Position numbers and translations under genes: made by a program. A DNA stretch of 13,920 nt, taken from the NCBI GenBank assembly GCA_050945155.1, contig JBMNSK010000037.1:1-13920 (forward strand), written 5' to 3'. This stretch comes from JBMNSK01 sp050945155. Its GTDB lineage: Bacteria; Actinomycetota; Coriobacteriia; Coriobacteriales; Eggerthellaceae. Below the pieces are notes generated by a model. The model did not search any database. It was not told where the DNA came from and saw only the letters and a program-made list of their open reading frames with translations. Below, piece by piece: positions 6,595 through 13,920 of the stretch. Numbering within the stretch: the stretch's first letter is position 1; every line of letters starts with the position of its first letter.

Positions 6595-9426
6595 GTGTCG
6601 GGGCTTACTAGGCTGAAAAGCAAACCTCATTTCAGATACTATTGCCTGCTTTTCATTACTATCGTTGTTGGTTATCTTGCCACGGTGGGCGTTTTTCGTT
6701 TGACCACAGGAGAAATTCCTCTTTGGCGGTCGGATAATTACGCACTCTATATTAATTTTGCGGCCTATGAGGGCGAGTGGCTGCGTTCTATTATCGGGAA
6801 CCTTTTTGCGGGAAACGGACTTATTATTCCCGAGTACTCCTATAGCCTGGGTTATGGCGCTGATGTTTTGCTTTCTGCGGGCGGCTGCATTAATGACCCA
6901 TTCAATCTTCTTTTCGTTTTCTGCCCTGTTAGATACACTGCTTACCTCTATCTCTTTCTCATTTTGCTTCGTCTTGTTTTGGCCGGAGCAAGTTTTTCTT
7001 TCTATGCTCTTTCGAAGGGTAACGGGCACCGTGCCACCTATATTGCTACCCTCTGTTATCTATTGACCGGATTCGTCTTATTTCTCGGACTGTTTCGACA
7101 TGGCAACTTCTTAAACGTTGCTATTTTGTTCCCCCTTATTCTGTATGGTGCTGACCGTATTTTTGAGCAGAAAAACCCTCTTATTTTTATTGGTGTTCTG
7201 GCGCTGAGCTTTCTGTATTCGGTGTATTTCTCATACATGATTTGCATCGTCTTGTTCTTCTACTGCCTCATAAAGTACTTTTTCATTCCTCGGGAGAGGA
7301 GTGCAAAGAGCTTCCTCGTTCTGGTGCTGAAGTTTGTCCTTTGTATCTTGCTTGCCGCAGCTATGGCAGGAATTGTGGTTGTTCCCGAAATCCTGTCTTT
7401 GAGCTCTATGGATCGAGTTAGTACCAATCGCGAAATTAGCGCCTTTTTCAATCCGGGTTATTACCCAAGGCTCATACTTGATATGGTTGGTGGGCATTAC
7501 GGTACTCGTGGAGCATACTTGGGTGCAGTATCGGTTGCTCTCTGTCTTATCTTTCTTACCGCTCGTAAGAAATTTGAAAAGCCTACCTGGAGAGCGTGGA
7601 CTCTCGGTTTAGTGCTTTGTCTCCTCGGTGCTACTGTTTCCTGGATTTCCTCGGCATTCAATGGCTTTAGCTATACAACTGATCGCTGGATGTTTGCTCT
7701 TAGCTTCGTATCCGCCTACATCGTTTGTCTAACAGTTCCTGTGCTCGAAAAACTCAACAAGAGGGATTGGATTCGCGCGTCTTTCGTACTGGCAATTTTT
7801 GTCGGCGTGCTTCTCTTCTGCGTTGCTTGCCACACAACAACCTGGGCATCCCTAACAACAGCTTTCTTTGCTGTCTGCGCTCTTATTCTTGTTCTTTCGG
7901 GAAAGCGCCTAAGTTACAAGCACCTTTCATGGGTTGTGTGCGTTTTGCTCGTCGTTGGAACGGGGTCGACCGTTTACTGCGCGTACAACACGAGCGATTT
8001 TGATGGACTACATTTCAGTCGTCTTTCTACCTTTTCTACGCTTACTTGGAATGAAAACCCTGCCTACTATATGGTGAAAGATGGTTATCTAAAACCAAAT
8101 GGGCTCTGTATAGATAATACGGAAAATGCCCAGGACGGAAGCCAAAACACCCGCTACGATATGGCCGTCCGAGGTTCGAACAGAAACCAGGCGCTTCTTC
8201 ACGGCGTAAGCAGTATTGACTACTATTCGAGCTTTTACAACCAGTATGTGAGCGATTTTAGAACTGAATTAAATCTTGCTGATGTAAACTTCAACATTCT
8301 GTTTAAAGGTTCGAATGCCCGGTTTGCTCTAGAAGTATTTTCCGGTGCGCGTTATTTTGTTGCACCCACTGACAATGAATGGCTTGTCCCGTATGGGTAT
8401 TCTCAAATTGGCCAAGCGAAAAGCGAGAAAAATGGCGAGGTTGTCTTTAATATTTATGAGACTTCCTATGCCGCACCCCTTGCTTTTTCCTATTCAAAGC
8501 AAGTTTCTTCAGAAGACTATCAGAACCTCTCTGCTCTTGAGAAACAAGAGGTTCTTCTACAGGCGTGCGTCCTTGACAATGGAGAGTCTCCGGTCTCCAC
8601 GCAGGATCTGCTCAATGATTCAAGTATCCAAAAACTGGACTATACGATGAAAACGAGCGATGGCCTGGAAATTCAGGACGGAAAGATTGTTGTAACGAAG
8701 CCAGAAGCATCAATTAGTCTTACGTTTAAGCAAAAGCCGTCCACAGAAACATATCTTCAGCTTAAAAATCTCGAGTACGCTCCATTTACTTTGGAAGAGA
8801 GTTTCCAGTATGCAGATGATGGCTCCAAGACACCAGATTTTTGGGACCGCATTTCTTGGAAATCTAGAACCACCTCGTCAATAAACGTTCTAACCAATGG
8901 AGACCATAATCAATCTCTTGCCCTCGCTACACCGCAAAACAATAGCTTTACGAATCGAAAAGATTGGCTATTTAACCTCGGAAAATTAAGCGAAGGAACT
9001 AATGAAGTAAGTATTAAATTTATGCAAAAGGGAACCTATTCGCTTTCTGAATTTTCGATTCAAAGTGAAGATCCATCCACATTGCTTCCGTACTCAGAAG
9101 AACTCCAAAAGCAGGGTCTTCAGAACCTGCAGCTTAATACCAACAATATTTCGGCAGACGCTACCGTTGAAGATGGCACTGAGTACGCATTTTTCACCAC
9201 CCCGTATTCACAGGGCTGGACTGCAACTGTCGACGGACAACCAGCTGAGGTTCTGCGTGCTGATACGGCGTTTATGGCTATCAAACTTGATACCACAGGC
9301 ACTCATCATATAGAGATGTACTATGTCACACCGGGCCAAAAGACGGGTGGAGCCTTAACTGCTCTTGGACTACTTGTATTTGTGAGTATTGTTATTTATC
9401 GACGTAAAAAGCAGCGTATGTCCTAG
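6595..9426 (+). CDS. YfhO-family membrane protein (GT-C-like glycosyltransferase, surface polymer glycosylation)
   Basis: Large polytopic protein of 943 residues matching the YfhO family (PF09586). Firmicute members such as B. subtilis YfhO and Listeria GtlB transfer sugars from a lipid carrier to teichoic acids outside the membrane. TM1 is at about 14-35. The first outer loop has the family-like SDNYALY (46-52), with D47 in the place where GT-C enzymes keep a catalytic acid, then SLGYGAD (84-90) and DPFNLL (101-106). About twelve helices run to roughly residue 465. A long, mostly soluble region (about 470-905) follows; it ends in the family's FFTTPYSQGWTATVDGQPAE motif and a GTHHIEMYYVTPG stretch. 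A last helix and RRKKQR tail (about 915-943) anchor the C terminus. The start is GTG, with AGAGGAG 7 bases upstream. The cytidylyltransferase gene follows 40 bases later, supporting a role in a teichoic-acid-like pathway. Sugar and acceptor are unknown. Confidence 0.85.
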   Translation: MSGLTRLKSKPHFRYYCLLFITIVVGYLATVGVFRLTTGEIPLWRSDNYALYINFAAYEGEWLRSIIGNLFAGNGLIIPEYSYSLGYGADVLLSAGGCINDPFNLLFVFCPVRYTAYLYLFLILLRLVLAGASFSFYALSKGNGHRATYIATLCYLLTGFVLFLGLFRHGNFLNVAILFPLILYGADRIFEQKNPLIFIGVLALSFLYSVYFSYMICIVLFFYCLIKYFFIPRERSAKSFLVLVLKFVLCILLAAAMAGIVVVPEILSLSSMDRVSTNREISAFFNPGYYPRLILDMVGGHYGTRGAYLGAVSVALCLIFLTARKKFEKPTWRAWTLGLVLCLLGATVSWISSAFNGFSYTTDRWMFALSFVSAYIVCLTVPVLEKLNKRDWIRASFVLAIFVGVLLFCVACHTTTWASLTTAFFAVCALILVLSGKRLSYKHLSWVVCVLLVVGTGSTVYCAYNTSDFDGLHFSRLSTFSTLTWNENPAYYMVKDGYLKPNGLCIDNTENAQDGSQNTRYDMAVRGSNRNQALLHGVSSIDYYSSFYNQYVSDFRTELNLADVNFNILFKGSNARFALEVFSGARYFVAPTDNEWLVPYGYSQIGQAKSEKNGEVVFNIYETSYAAPLAFSYSKQVSSEDYQNLSALEKQEVLLQACVLDNGESPVSTQDLLNDSSIQKLDYTMKTSDGLEIQDGKIVVTKPEASISLTFKQKPSTETYLQLKNLEYAPFTLEESFQYADDGSKTPDFWDRISWKSRTTSSINVLTNGDHNQSLALATPQNNSFTNRKDWLFNLGKLSEGTNEVSIKFMQKGTYSLSEFSIQSEDPSTLLPYSEELQKQGLQNLQLNTNNISADATVEDGTEYAFFTTPYSQGWTATVDGQPAEVLRADTAFMAIKLDTTGTHHIEMYYVTPGQKTGGALTALGLLVFVSIVIYRRKKQRMS

Positions 9427-9466
9427 AATATCGACAACTCACGGTTAAGAAACAAGGAGTGCGCGT

Positions 9467-10183
9467 ATGAATATCGGTTTGATTTTTGCTGGCGGTACGG
9501 GTCAGCGTATGAATACGAAGACGCGTCCCAAGCAGTTTCTTGAACTGCATGGCAAACCCATCATCATCTATACCCTTGAGCAGTTCGAAAACCATCCGGA
9601 AATCGACGCAGTCGTTGTCGCCTGCTTAGAATCGTGGATTCCTTTTTTACAAAAACTTTTAATGCGCTTTCAGATAACCAAAGTTGCCGATATTGTTCCT
9701 GGAGGCAAAACCGGCCAAGGCTCCATTCGCAATGCAATTGATAGAATTTGCGAGCTTTATCCCGATGATTCTATTGTCTTAGTTCATGACGGTGTACGTC
9801 CATTGATTACGGCAGACAATATTTCAGCATGTATTCAGTCAGTGAAAGATTATGGCAGTGCGGTGACGGTTGCTCCTGCCACGGAGACCGTCATTAAAGA
9901 GCATGATGGCTTTGTTGAAGATATTATCGACCGCAAGCAGTGCTGCCTCGCAAAAGCCCCCCAGTGTTTTAGGGTAGGGGAGCTTAAGGAAGCGCACGAT
10001 AAGGCGGCTGCAGAAGGACTGATTGACTTTATAGACTCTGCAAGTCTTATGCGGTACTACGGTCATGACTTGCACACCGTTGAGGGTTCTCCGGAAAATA
10101 TCAAGATTACAACGCCGAATGATTTCTATATGTTCCGCGCCATTGAAGATGCGCGCGAAAATTCCCAAATCCTAGGTATATAG
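9467..10183 (+). CDS. IspD/TarI-family cytidylyltransferase
   Basis: Cytoplasmic enzyme that joins CMP from CTP to a phosphorylated alcohol. Family members make CDP-methylerythritol (IspD) or CDP-ribitol (TarI). Visible motifs: AGGTGQRM (8-15) with R14, RPKQF (20-24) with K22, SIRNAI (86-91), HDGVRPLI (107-114), a D190-containing DSASLM segment and NIKITTPND (211-219) with K213. Length 238 is normal for both types. HDGVRP and IKITTPND read closer to TarI/Acs1-like proteins than to housekeeping IspD, which usually has HDAARP. The neighbours also point to polymer synthesis: a YfhO gene upstream, an SDR immediately downstream, then two TagB/TagF-like genes. AAGGAG (9454-9459) lies 7 bases before the ATG. 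The substrate, ribitol-5-phosphate or another polyol or sugar phosphate, cannot be decided from sequence. A role in isoprenoid synthesis is less likely but not excluded. Confidence 0.85.
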   Translation: MNIGLIFAGGTGQRMNTKTRPKQFLELHGKPIIIYTLEQFENHPEIDAVVVACLESWIPFLQKLLMRFQITKVADIVPGGKTGQGSIRNAIDRICELYPDDSIVLVHDGVRPLITADNISACIQSVKDYGSAVTVAPATETVIKEHDGFVEDIIDRKQCCLAKAPQCFRVGELKEAHDKAAAEGLIDFIDSASLMRYYGHDLHTVEGSPENIKITTPNDFYMFRAIEDARENSQILGI

Positions 10184-10197
10184 GAAAGAGAGCTCCT

Positions 10198-11250
10198 ATG
10201 TATGATTTACAAGCTGAGTACGCAAGCTTAGCGCAAGAAGCAGACTTAGATTGGGAAAAAATCGAGGGGAAAACCTTTTTTATAACAGGAGCAACGGGTC
10301 TTATCGGGTCCTCCTGTATTCGTCTGCTCATGGAGCGCAACCGTGCTTTTCACGCAGGCATTAAAGTAATTGGGCTCGTGCGTAACTTAGATAAAGCAAA
10401 GGCAATTCTAGGCGAGTATAGCGAAGCTGATGGGCTTGAATATCTAGTTGGCGACTTGCTCGATTTTGACTCAGAGGGACTGAATCCACACTACATCATT
10501 CATGCAGGCTGTCCTACGGTTTCAAAGTATTTTATGGAGCACCCAGCTGAGACGCTGCGCACCATTATCTGCGGAACGAGGCGCACGCTTAATGTGGCGC
10601 GCAATTCGAAGGCGGTCCTTGAGGGTTATGTATTTGTCTCAAGTATGGAAGTTTATGGCGATGGAAATAAAACGCCTGGACTTGACCATATATTAACGGA
10701 GGCAGATTTGGGCTATGTGAACCCGCTAAGTGTAAGGAGCTGTTATCCGGAGGGCAAGCGGGCTGCCGAAGCATTCACGAGTTCTTACGCCCGTGAATTT
10801 TCATTGCCGGCGAAAGTTGCCCGGCTTGCACAAACCTTTGGCCCCGGAATTCCTCTCAACGATACGCGCATTTTTGCCCAGATGGCTCGTTGCGCCATCG
10901 AGGGTCAGGACATCATCCTTAAAACGACGGGCGCAAGCACGCGTATGTACAACTACATCACCGATGCGGTGGTTGGGCTGTTTACCATTTTGTTGCGAGG
11001 AGAGCCTGGTGCTGCTTATAACGTGGCAAATGAAAACACCTACTCATCTATTCGGGAAATGGGAGAAATGGTGGCTCACGAATGCGCCCATGACCGCATT
11101 GAAGTAAAAATTGACCTTGACCCCAACGTCCCTTATCCGCCCGAGCACCATCTTCCGCTCGATACCAAAGCCCTTAAAAATTTGGGTTGGACTGCCCAGG
11201 TCGATTTGCCTGAAATGTATAGGCGCCTTATCGCCTACTTAAAACAGTAA
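10198..11250 (+). CDS. NAD-dependent epimerase/dehydratase (extended SDR) of a surface-polymer pathway
   Basis: Extended short-chain dehydrogenase of 350 residues, the class that epimerises, dehydrates or decarboxylates nucleotide sugars. The NAD-binding motif is GATGLIG (31-37), after a 28-residue leader before the fold. An acidic GDLLDF (85-90) follows the usual strand. Catalytic residues are S149 in SSMEVYG (148-154), Y183 and K187 (YPEGK). The RSCYPEGKRAAE block (180-191) resembles the RSCYDEGKR block of UDP-glucuronate decarboxylases (UXS), and ARLAQTFGPG (208-217) matches the substrate-side strand. MYNYITD (about 242-248) is the equivalent of the usual R-x-F-x-Y/V-D segment. It starts 14 bases after the cytidylyltransferase stop, so the pair is surely co-expressed and probably acts on the same activated intermediate. 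TarJ, the usual TarI partner, is a zinc-type medium-chain dehydrogenase and is unlike this protein. Substrate unknown. Confidence 0.85.
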   Translation: MYDLQAEYASLAQEADLDWEKIEGKTFFITGATGLIGSSCIRLLMERNRAFHAGIKVIGLVRNLDKAKAILGEYSEADGLEYLVGDLLDFDSEGLNPHYIIHAGCPTVSKYFMEHPAETLRTIICGTRRTLNVARNSKAVLEGYVFVSSMEVYGDGNKTPGLDHILTEADLGYVNPLSVRSCYPEGKRAAEAFTSSYAREFSLPAKVARLAQTFGPGIPLNDTRIFAQMARCAIEGQDIILKTTGASTRMYNYITDAVVGLFTILLRGEPGAAYNVANENTYSSIREMGEMVAHECAHDRIEVKIDLDPNVPYPPEHHLPLDTKALKNLGWTAQVDLPEMYRRLIAYLKQ

Positions 11251-11282
11251 GTGTTTTTATACTCAAACAGTAAGCGTTTTTA
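11242..11282. repeat. Tandem 18-bp near-identical repeats at a convergent gene junction
   Basis: AAACAGTAAGTGTTTTTA (11242-11259) and AAACAGTAAGCGTTTTTA (11265-11282) differ at one base and are 23 bases apart start to start. The first copy contains the stop codon of the SDR gene (TAA, 11248-11250); the last three bases of the second copy are the stop of the convergent gene (complement of 11280-11282). Each copy has A-rich and T-rich ends that can pair weakly (AAAACA/TGTTTT in the first, with one extra A at 11241) and is followed by T runs, so the pair may also act as a weak two-way terminator. Confidence 0.75.
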
Positions 11283-12410
11283 GGATTTTTTAGAGTCAGC
11301 GATGAGTTTAAAGATGTGGTCTACGACTGCATCTGCGCAGCTTTTGTCTTTCGGAAGCGCAATATTTTTCTCGATGAATGTTTCATAGGCGCTATAGTCG
11401 AAATCATCATGCTCTATTGCGCGCATGATTTCCTTTGCATCTCCCGTAAAAAGCGTTGGCACGTCGTGCTCAAGATCTAAGTAGAGCTGCGATTTTTCTG
11501 AGTAGTCAGCCCAGTCATATGCATACAGGTAGACAGGAAGTTTCAAAAGGCCCACCTCATAGATGATGGTTGAATAGTCGCTTATCACGTAGTCGGCAAC
11601 GTAGAGCATGTTATAGCTTTGTGGGTAGTCTTCAAGGACGCGACTATCATTAAAGCGCTGGGTTGAAACGGGGTGCTTTTTAAAAATCAAGTTATAGTGC
11701 TTGAAGTCAACAGCATCCAATAAATTTTTCATTGCCTGAGCTTCGTTTGAACTCGGTACCCTACGAAACGTGGGGCAGTAGACAATGTTTTTCTTGTCTC
11801 GTAGAGCGGGGAAGGCTTTCAGGATTTTTTCTCGCTGAGATTTCTTGTAGTCGGGGTCAACCAGCAAATCAACTCTCGGAAGTGGTATTTCTGTCAAGAT
11901 TCCTGGGTCTACATTAAAACCGGCCGCAAGATCTTTTGCGAAGGATTTAGACGAAACAAGAACCGAATCATACCCTTCGTGCATATGCATAATAGCTGCG
12001 GTGTGGGAGGAATGTCCGCCCGGCGTATCAAGTGCGGTGTAACCAAATTTCTTCATATCGCCTAGTGCATGCCAAATTTGCAAGACCGGTGCGGTTATGC
12101 GACGGTTCAAAAGGCTTACCGCAATGCAGTAAGAATCCAAAACGACACAGGAAGAACGTGCGATGTAGAAAACCTGTTTCACCATGTGAAAGGCATATTT
12201 CAGAGGGTTTTGCAGCTGCTTTGCCAAAATTACGACTTCGTAGTCGGGATGGTTTTTCCGAACAGAGTCCGCTATAAGTCGAAAGTCCTCAGGGGCGGTG
12301 TTTTTTTGTCGGCTTATGCAGACAATGCGCTTTGGGGGGACTTTTGTGTGACAGATGTGATAGATGAGCGCAAGTAATCCCGTACCAAGATTAATGAGTA
12401 TGCGTTTCAT
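11280..12410 (-). CDS. CDP-glycerol glycerophosphotransferase family protein, single-domain (TagB/TagF-like)
   Basis: Peripheral membrane enzyme of the family (PF04464) that transfers a polyol-phosphate from a CDP-activated donor to a teichoic-acid linkage unit or growing chain. Length 376 is near that of the TagB/TarB primase type, shorter than the polymerases. Motifs visible: an N-terminal hydrophobic segment (3-19) that may dip into the membrane; QIWHALGDMKKFGY (111-124) with likely catalytic H114; the SSKSFAKDLAAGF helix (153-165); PLPRVD (176-181); VYCPTFRR (210-217); KKHP (244-247) with the second key histidine H246; and SDYSTIIYE (277-285) followed by PVYLYAYDW (292-300), the donor-binding end. 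GAAGGAA (complement of 12418-12424) lies 7 bases before the ATG. It converges with the SDR gene and diverges from the larger TagF-like gene. Whether it primes or extends the polymer, and with which polyol, is unknown. Confidence 0.9.
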   Translation of the reverse strand: MKRILINLGTGLLALIYHICHTKVPPKRIVCISRQKNTAPEDFRLIADSVRKNHPDYEVVILAKQLQNPLKYAFHMVKQVFYIARSSCVVLDSYCIAVSLLNRRITAPVLQIWHALGDMKKFGYTALDTPGGHSSHTAAIMHMHEGYDSVLVSSKSFAKDLAAGFNVDPGILTEIPLPRVDLLVDPDYKKSQREKILKAFPALRDKKNIVYCPTFRRVPSSNEAQAMKNLLDAVDFKHYNLIFKKHPVSTQRFNDSRVLEDYPQSYNMLYVADYVISDYSTIIYEVGLLKLPVYLYAYDWADYSEKSQLYLDLEHDVPTLFTGDAKEIMRAIEHDDFDYSAYETFIEKNIALPKDKSCADAVVDHIFKLIADSKKS

Positions 12411-12510
12411 CTTTTGCTTCCTTCACGGTCTTTGAACAGGCAAAGCTTGTAAGTACCTTATGCTATCATATGGCGGTCAAGGAACCGCATCGGTCCTATG
12501 GAGGCGTTGC
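12411..12510. promoter_or_regulatory. Divergent promoter region between two TagB/TagF-like genes
   Basis: On + an extended -10 (TGC TATCAT, 12461-12469) is present; no good -35 is found at the matching distance. Downstream, GCGGT (12473-12477) and ACCGC (12484-12488) form a 5-bp hairpin around a 6-base loop in the probable leader, and GGAGG (12500-12504) is the ribosome site for the + gene. On - the ribosome site GAAGGAA is clear, and a TTGACC (complement of 12475-12480) could be a -35 without an evident -10. Activity is unproven. Confidence 0.4.
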
Positions 12511-13920
12511 ATGACGGTCCGTGTTGAGCAGATTAATTGGACGAGAACGTATTTCGAACTCGACTATCAGGCTACCGAGGGCGAAGAGCTTTTCTTATTT
12601 CACATCGAGGGCGGCTTCGTTTCGTTTAGCACGGAGACCCATGGAGATAAAGTTCATGCCTCAATTAACCTCGTCACTGCTTTTGGGAGAAAACCGCTGA
12701 GCGATGGCTACTGGGTTATTTGCCAAAAAATTCCTGAAGATCTTCTACAAGACGAGAATCGACTGCGTTTAGAGCGTCCGTATATTTTCAAAGATGCCGG
12801 GCAACGCATTAGCGCGTTCTATCCTCAGATAAAGCAAAAAACTAAAAAGAGCCTTGAGAATGAAACTTCGAATAACTGCTTAGAGACTATTCGTAAGGCT
12901 CCTTATGACACTCATGGCATCACCTATACCGACGATATTTTTGCACGAATAGATACACTCGAGCGTGTTTTTATTTACAACCAGGAAGAGCATGCCTATA
13001 CAGCGCGCCTTATTCCTAAGACAGATGCAAGTGACTATCCCTACCTCGTTCTAGATGTCGGTTTTTATGAGAAGAACCACAAGCCGTGGGTACGAAAGCA
13101 CAATATCCGTTTCCGTGAAAAGCAAATTCTTTCAGGGCTTTCATCTTTTGTTTCCCGCATGGTTCGCCACCATGGAAACCGTGTGCTGTTCTTCAAGCAA
13201 AATGGGTCAGAAGCGACGCCGAATATGGCTGCTGTGCGCGACCGCATGATTGAGCGAGGACTCGACAAAGAATTTGAGATTCACGAACGGTACCGTGATA
13301 CTTTTGCGCGTGTTGCCCAAAGCCCCAAACAATGGCTTAGCGACCTCTTCGCTATTGCACGGAGTGACTATATCTTCATTGATGATTATTGCCCAGCGTT
13401 TAACTTCATCAAGCCCGCCCGTCATGCGGTCTTGACGCAGATTTGGCACGCTGGGGTTGGGTTCAAGTCTGTAGGATATGCGCGATTCGGCATTGATGGT
13501 TCTCCTGACCCGTATCATTCAAGCCACCGTATGTATACCTACGCCTTAGTAGGAAACAAGTACCTTCGCGACATTTACTCGGAAGTATTTGGTATTGAGA
13601 AAAGCGCTCTTTTAGCAACAGGGATGCCTCGTCTCGACCATTTCCTCGATAAAGATACGGCTGAAAAAGCGCGCAAAGACCTGCAGGCCCGCTACCCTTG
13701 GATGAAACAGGGTCGTGTTGTTGTCTTTGCTCCTACCTACCGTGGCACCGGGCAGCGCGATGCTTACTATCCCTATGATGTCTTTTTTGATTCTGACCGC
13801 CTTTATGAAGTCTGCGAAAAGACGAATACCTACTTTGTTTTCGAAATGCATGGGTTTATCCAAGAACATCCGCAGATTCCGGAGAACTATGCCGACAGAA
13901 TTTTTGATCTCTCGGACGAG
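12511..13920 (+). CDS. CDP-glycerol glycerophosphotransferase family protein, TagF-like, C-terminally cut by the window
   Basis: The frame is open from ATG 12511 to the window end, giving 470 residues without a stop. ATG is preceded by GGAGG at 12500-12504; an overlapping ATG at 12498 hits a stop after nine codons. Residues 1 to about 130 form a beta-rich, hydrophilic domain of unknown role. A second region (about 137-300) has alternating strands and helices ending in DLFAIARSDYIFIDD (278-292). The transferase core then begins: LTQIWHAGVGFKSVGYARFG (308-327) with likely catalytic H313, TGMPRLDHFL (370-379), VVVFAPTYRG (403-412) and EMHGF (445-449), where H447 is the counterpart of the second catalytic histidine. 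The donor-binding DYSS-type end would lie beyond the window. Size and multidomain build resemble TagF/TarL polymerases rather than TagB. Divergent from the shorter family member, so the two may act in sequence on one polymer. Confidence 0.9.
   Translation, partial: MTVRVEQINWTRTYFELDYQATEGEELFLFHIEGGFVSFSTETHGDKVHASINLVTAFGRKPLSDGYWVICQKIPEDLLQDENRLRLERPYIFKDAGQRISAFYPQIKQKTKKSLENETSNNCLETIRKAPYDTHGITYTDDIFARIDTLERVFIYNQEEHAYTARLIPKTDASDYPYLVLDVGFYEKNHKPWVRKHNIRFREKQILSGLSSFVSRMVRHHGNRVLFFKQNGSEATPNMAAVRDRMIERGLDKEFEIHERYRDTFARVAQSPKQWLSDLFAIARSDYIFIDDYCPAFNFIKPARHAVLTQIWHAGVGFKSVGYARFGIDGSPDPYHSSHRMYTYALVGNKYLRDIYSEVFGIEKSALLATGMPRLDHFLDKDTAEKARKDLQARYPWMKQGRVVVFAPTYRGTGQRDAYYPYDVFFDSDRLYEVCEKTNTYFVFEMHGFIQEHPQIPENYADRIFDLSDE

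Noticed and set aside
6526..7029. 167-codon open frame on - across the start of the yfhO-type gene
   Set aside because: Overlaps the conserved N terminus and control region of the real gene; no ribosome site or recognisable motif.
9467..10183. Housekeeping isoprenoid IspD
   Set aside because: Not excluded, but the polymer-gene neighbours and the HDGVRP / IKITTPND motifs favour a TarI-like role; no MEP pathway gene is nearby.
1..13920. CRISPR arrays, tRNA or rRNA genes, insertion sequences, phage or toxin-antitoxin genes
   Set aside because: No regularly spaced repeats, cloverleaf-like segments, transposase or integrase motifs were seen on either strand.

Overview
The window looks like chromosomal DNA from a low-to-middle GC actinobacterium. 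Class Coriobacteriia (an Atopobium/Lancefieldella/Olsenella-like anaerobe) is my best guess. It rests on the roughly balanced base composition, strong AAGGAG-type ribosome sites, the trkH / small OB-fold membrane protein / rsgA order, and a teichoic-acid-like gene set. This is inference; no marker in the window fixes the taxon. I see no tRNA, rRNA, CRISPR array, insertion sequence or phage gene.

Left part (1-5110, all on +): the 3' end of a TrkH/KtrB potassium channel subunit overlaps by one base a small exported OB-fold membrane protein, followed closely by the ribosome-assembly GTPase RsgA with a TTG start. After a 102-bp gap with a possible leader hairpin come a QueT-type transporter (queuosine precursor uptake), a TSUP (TauE/SafE) anion transporter and a LytS-class sensor histidine kinase with no response regulator beside it. 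A strong, probably bidirectional, hairpin terminator closes this block at about 5157-5190.

Middle (5207-6367, on -): a lone serA (3-phosphoglycerate dehydrogenase with a C-terminal ACT domain). It belongs to a shortened variant without an obvious catalytic glutamate. A 16-bp near-perfect palindrome sits over its best promoter candidate, in the 227-bp region shared with the divergent yfhO-family gene.

Right part (6595-13920): a cell-surface glycopolymer cluster. On + are a 943-residue YfhO-family membrane protein (GT-C-like, probably extracytoplasmic glycosylation), an IspD/TarI-like cytidylyltransferase and an extended-SDR nucleotide-sugar-type enzyme. Convergent on - is a 376-residue CDP-glycerol glycerophosphotransferase-family protein (TagB/TagF). 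Divergent from that, on +, is a larger TagF-like transferase that runs off the window. The simplest model is that the cytidylyltransferase and SDR make a CDP-activated polyol or sugar, the two TagB/TagF-like enzymes assemble a phosphodiester-linked polymer, and YfhO decorates it outside the membrane. The extended SDR instead of the usual TarJ-type zinc dehydrogenase means the activated unit may not be ordinary CDP-ribitol; this is the most interesting biochemical question in the window.

Smaller oddities are a 23-bp-period duplication carrying the stop codon at the convergent junction near 11250-11282, and repeat/hairpin motifs in the serA, queT and tagF-like leaders.
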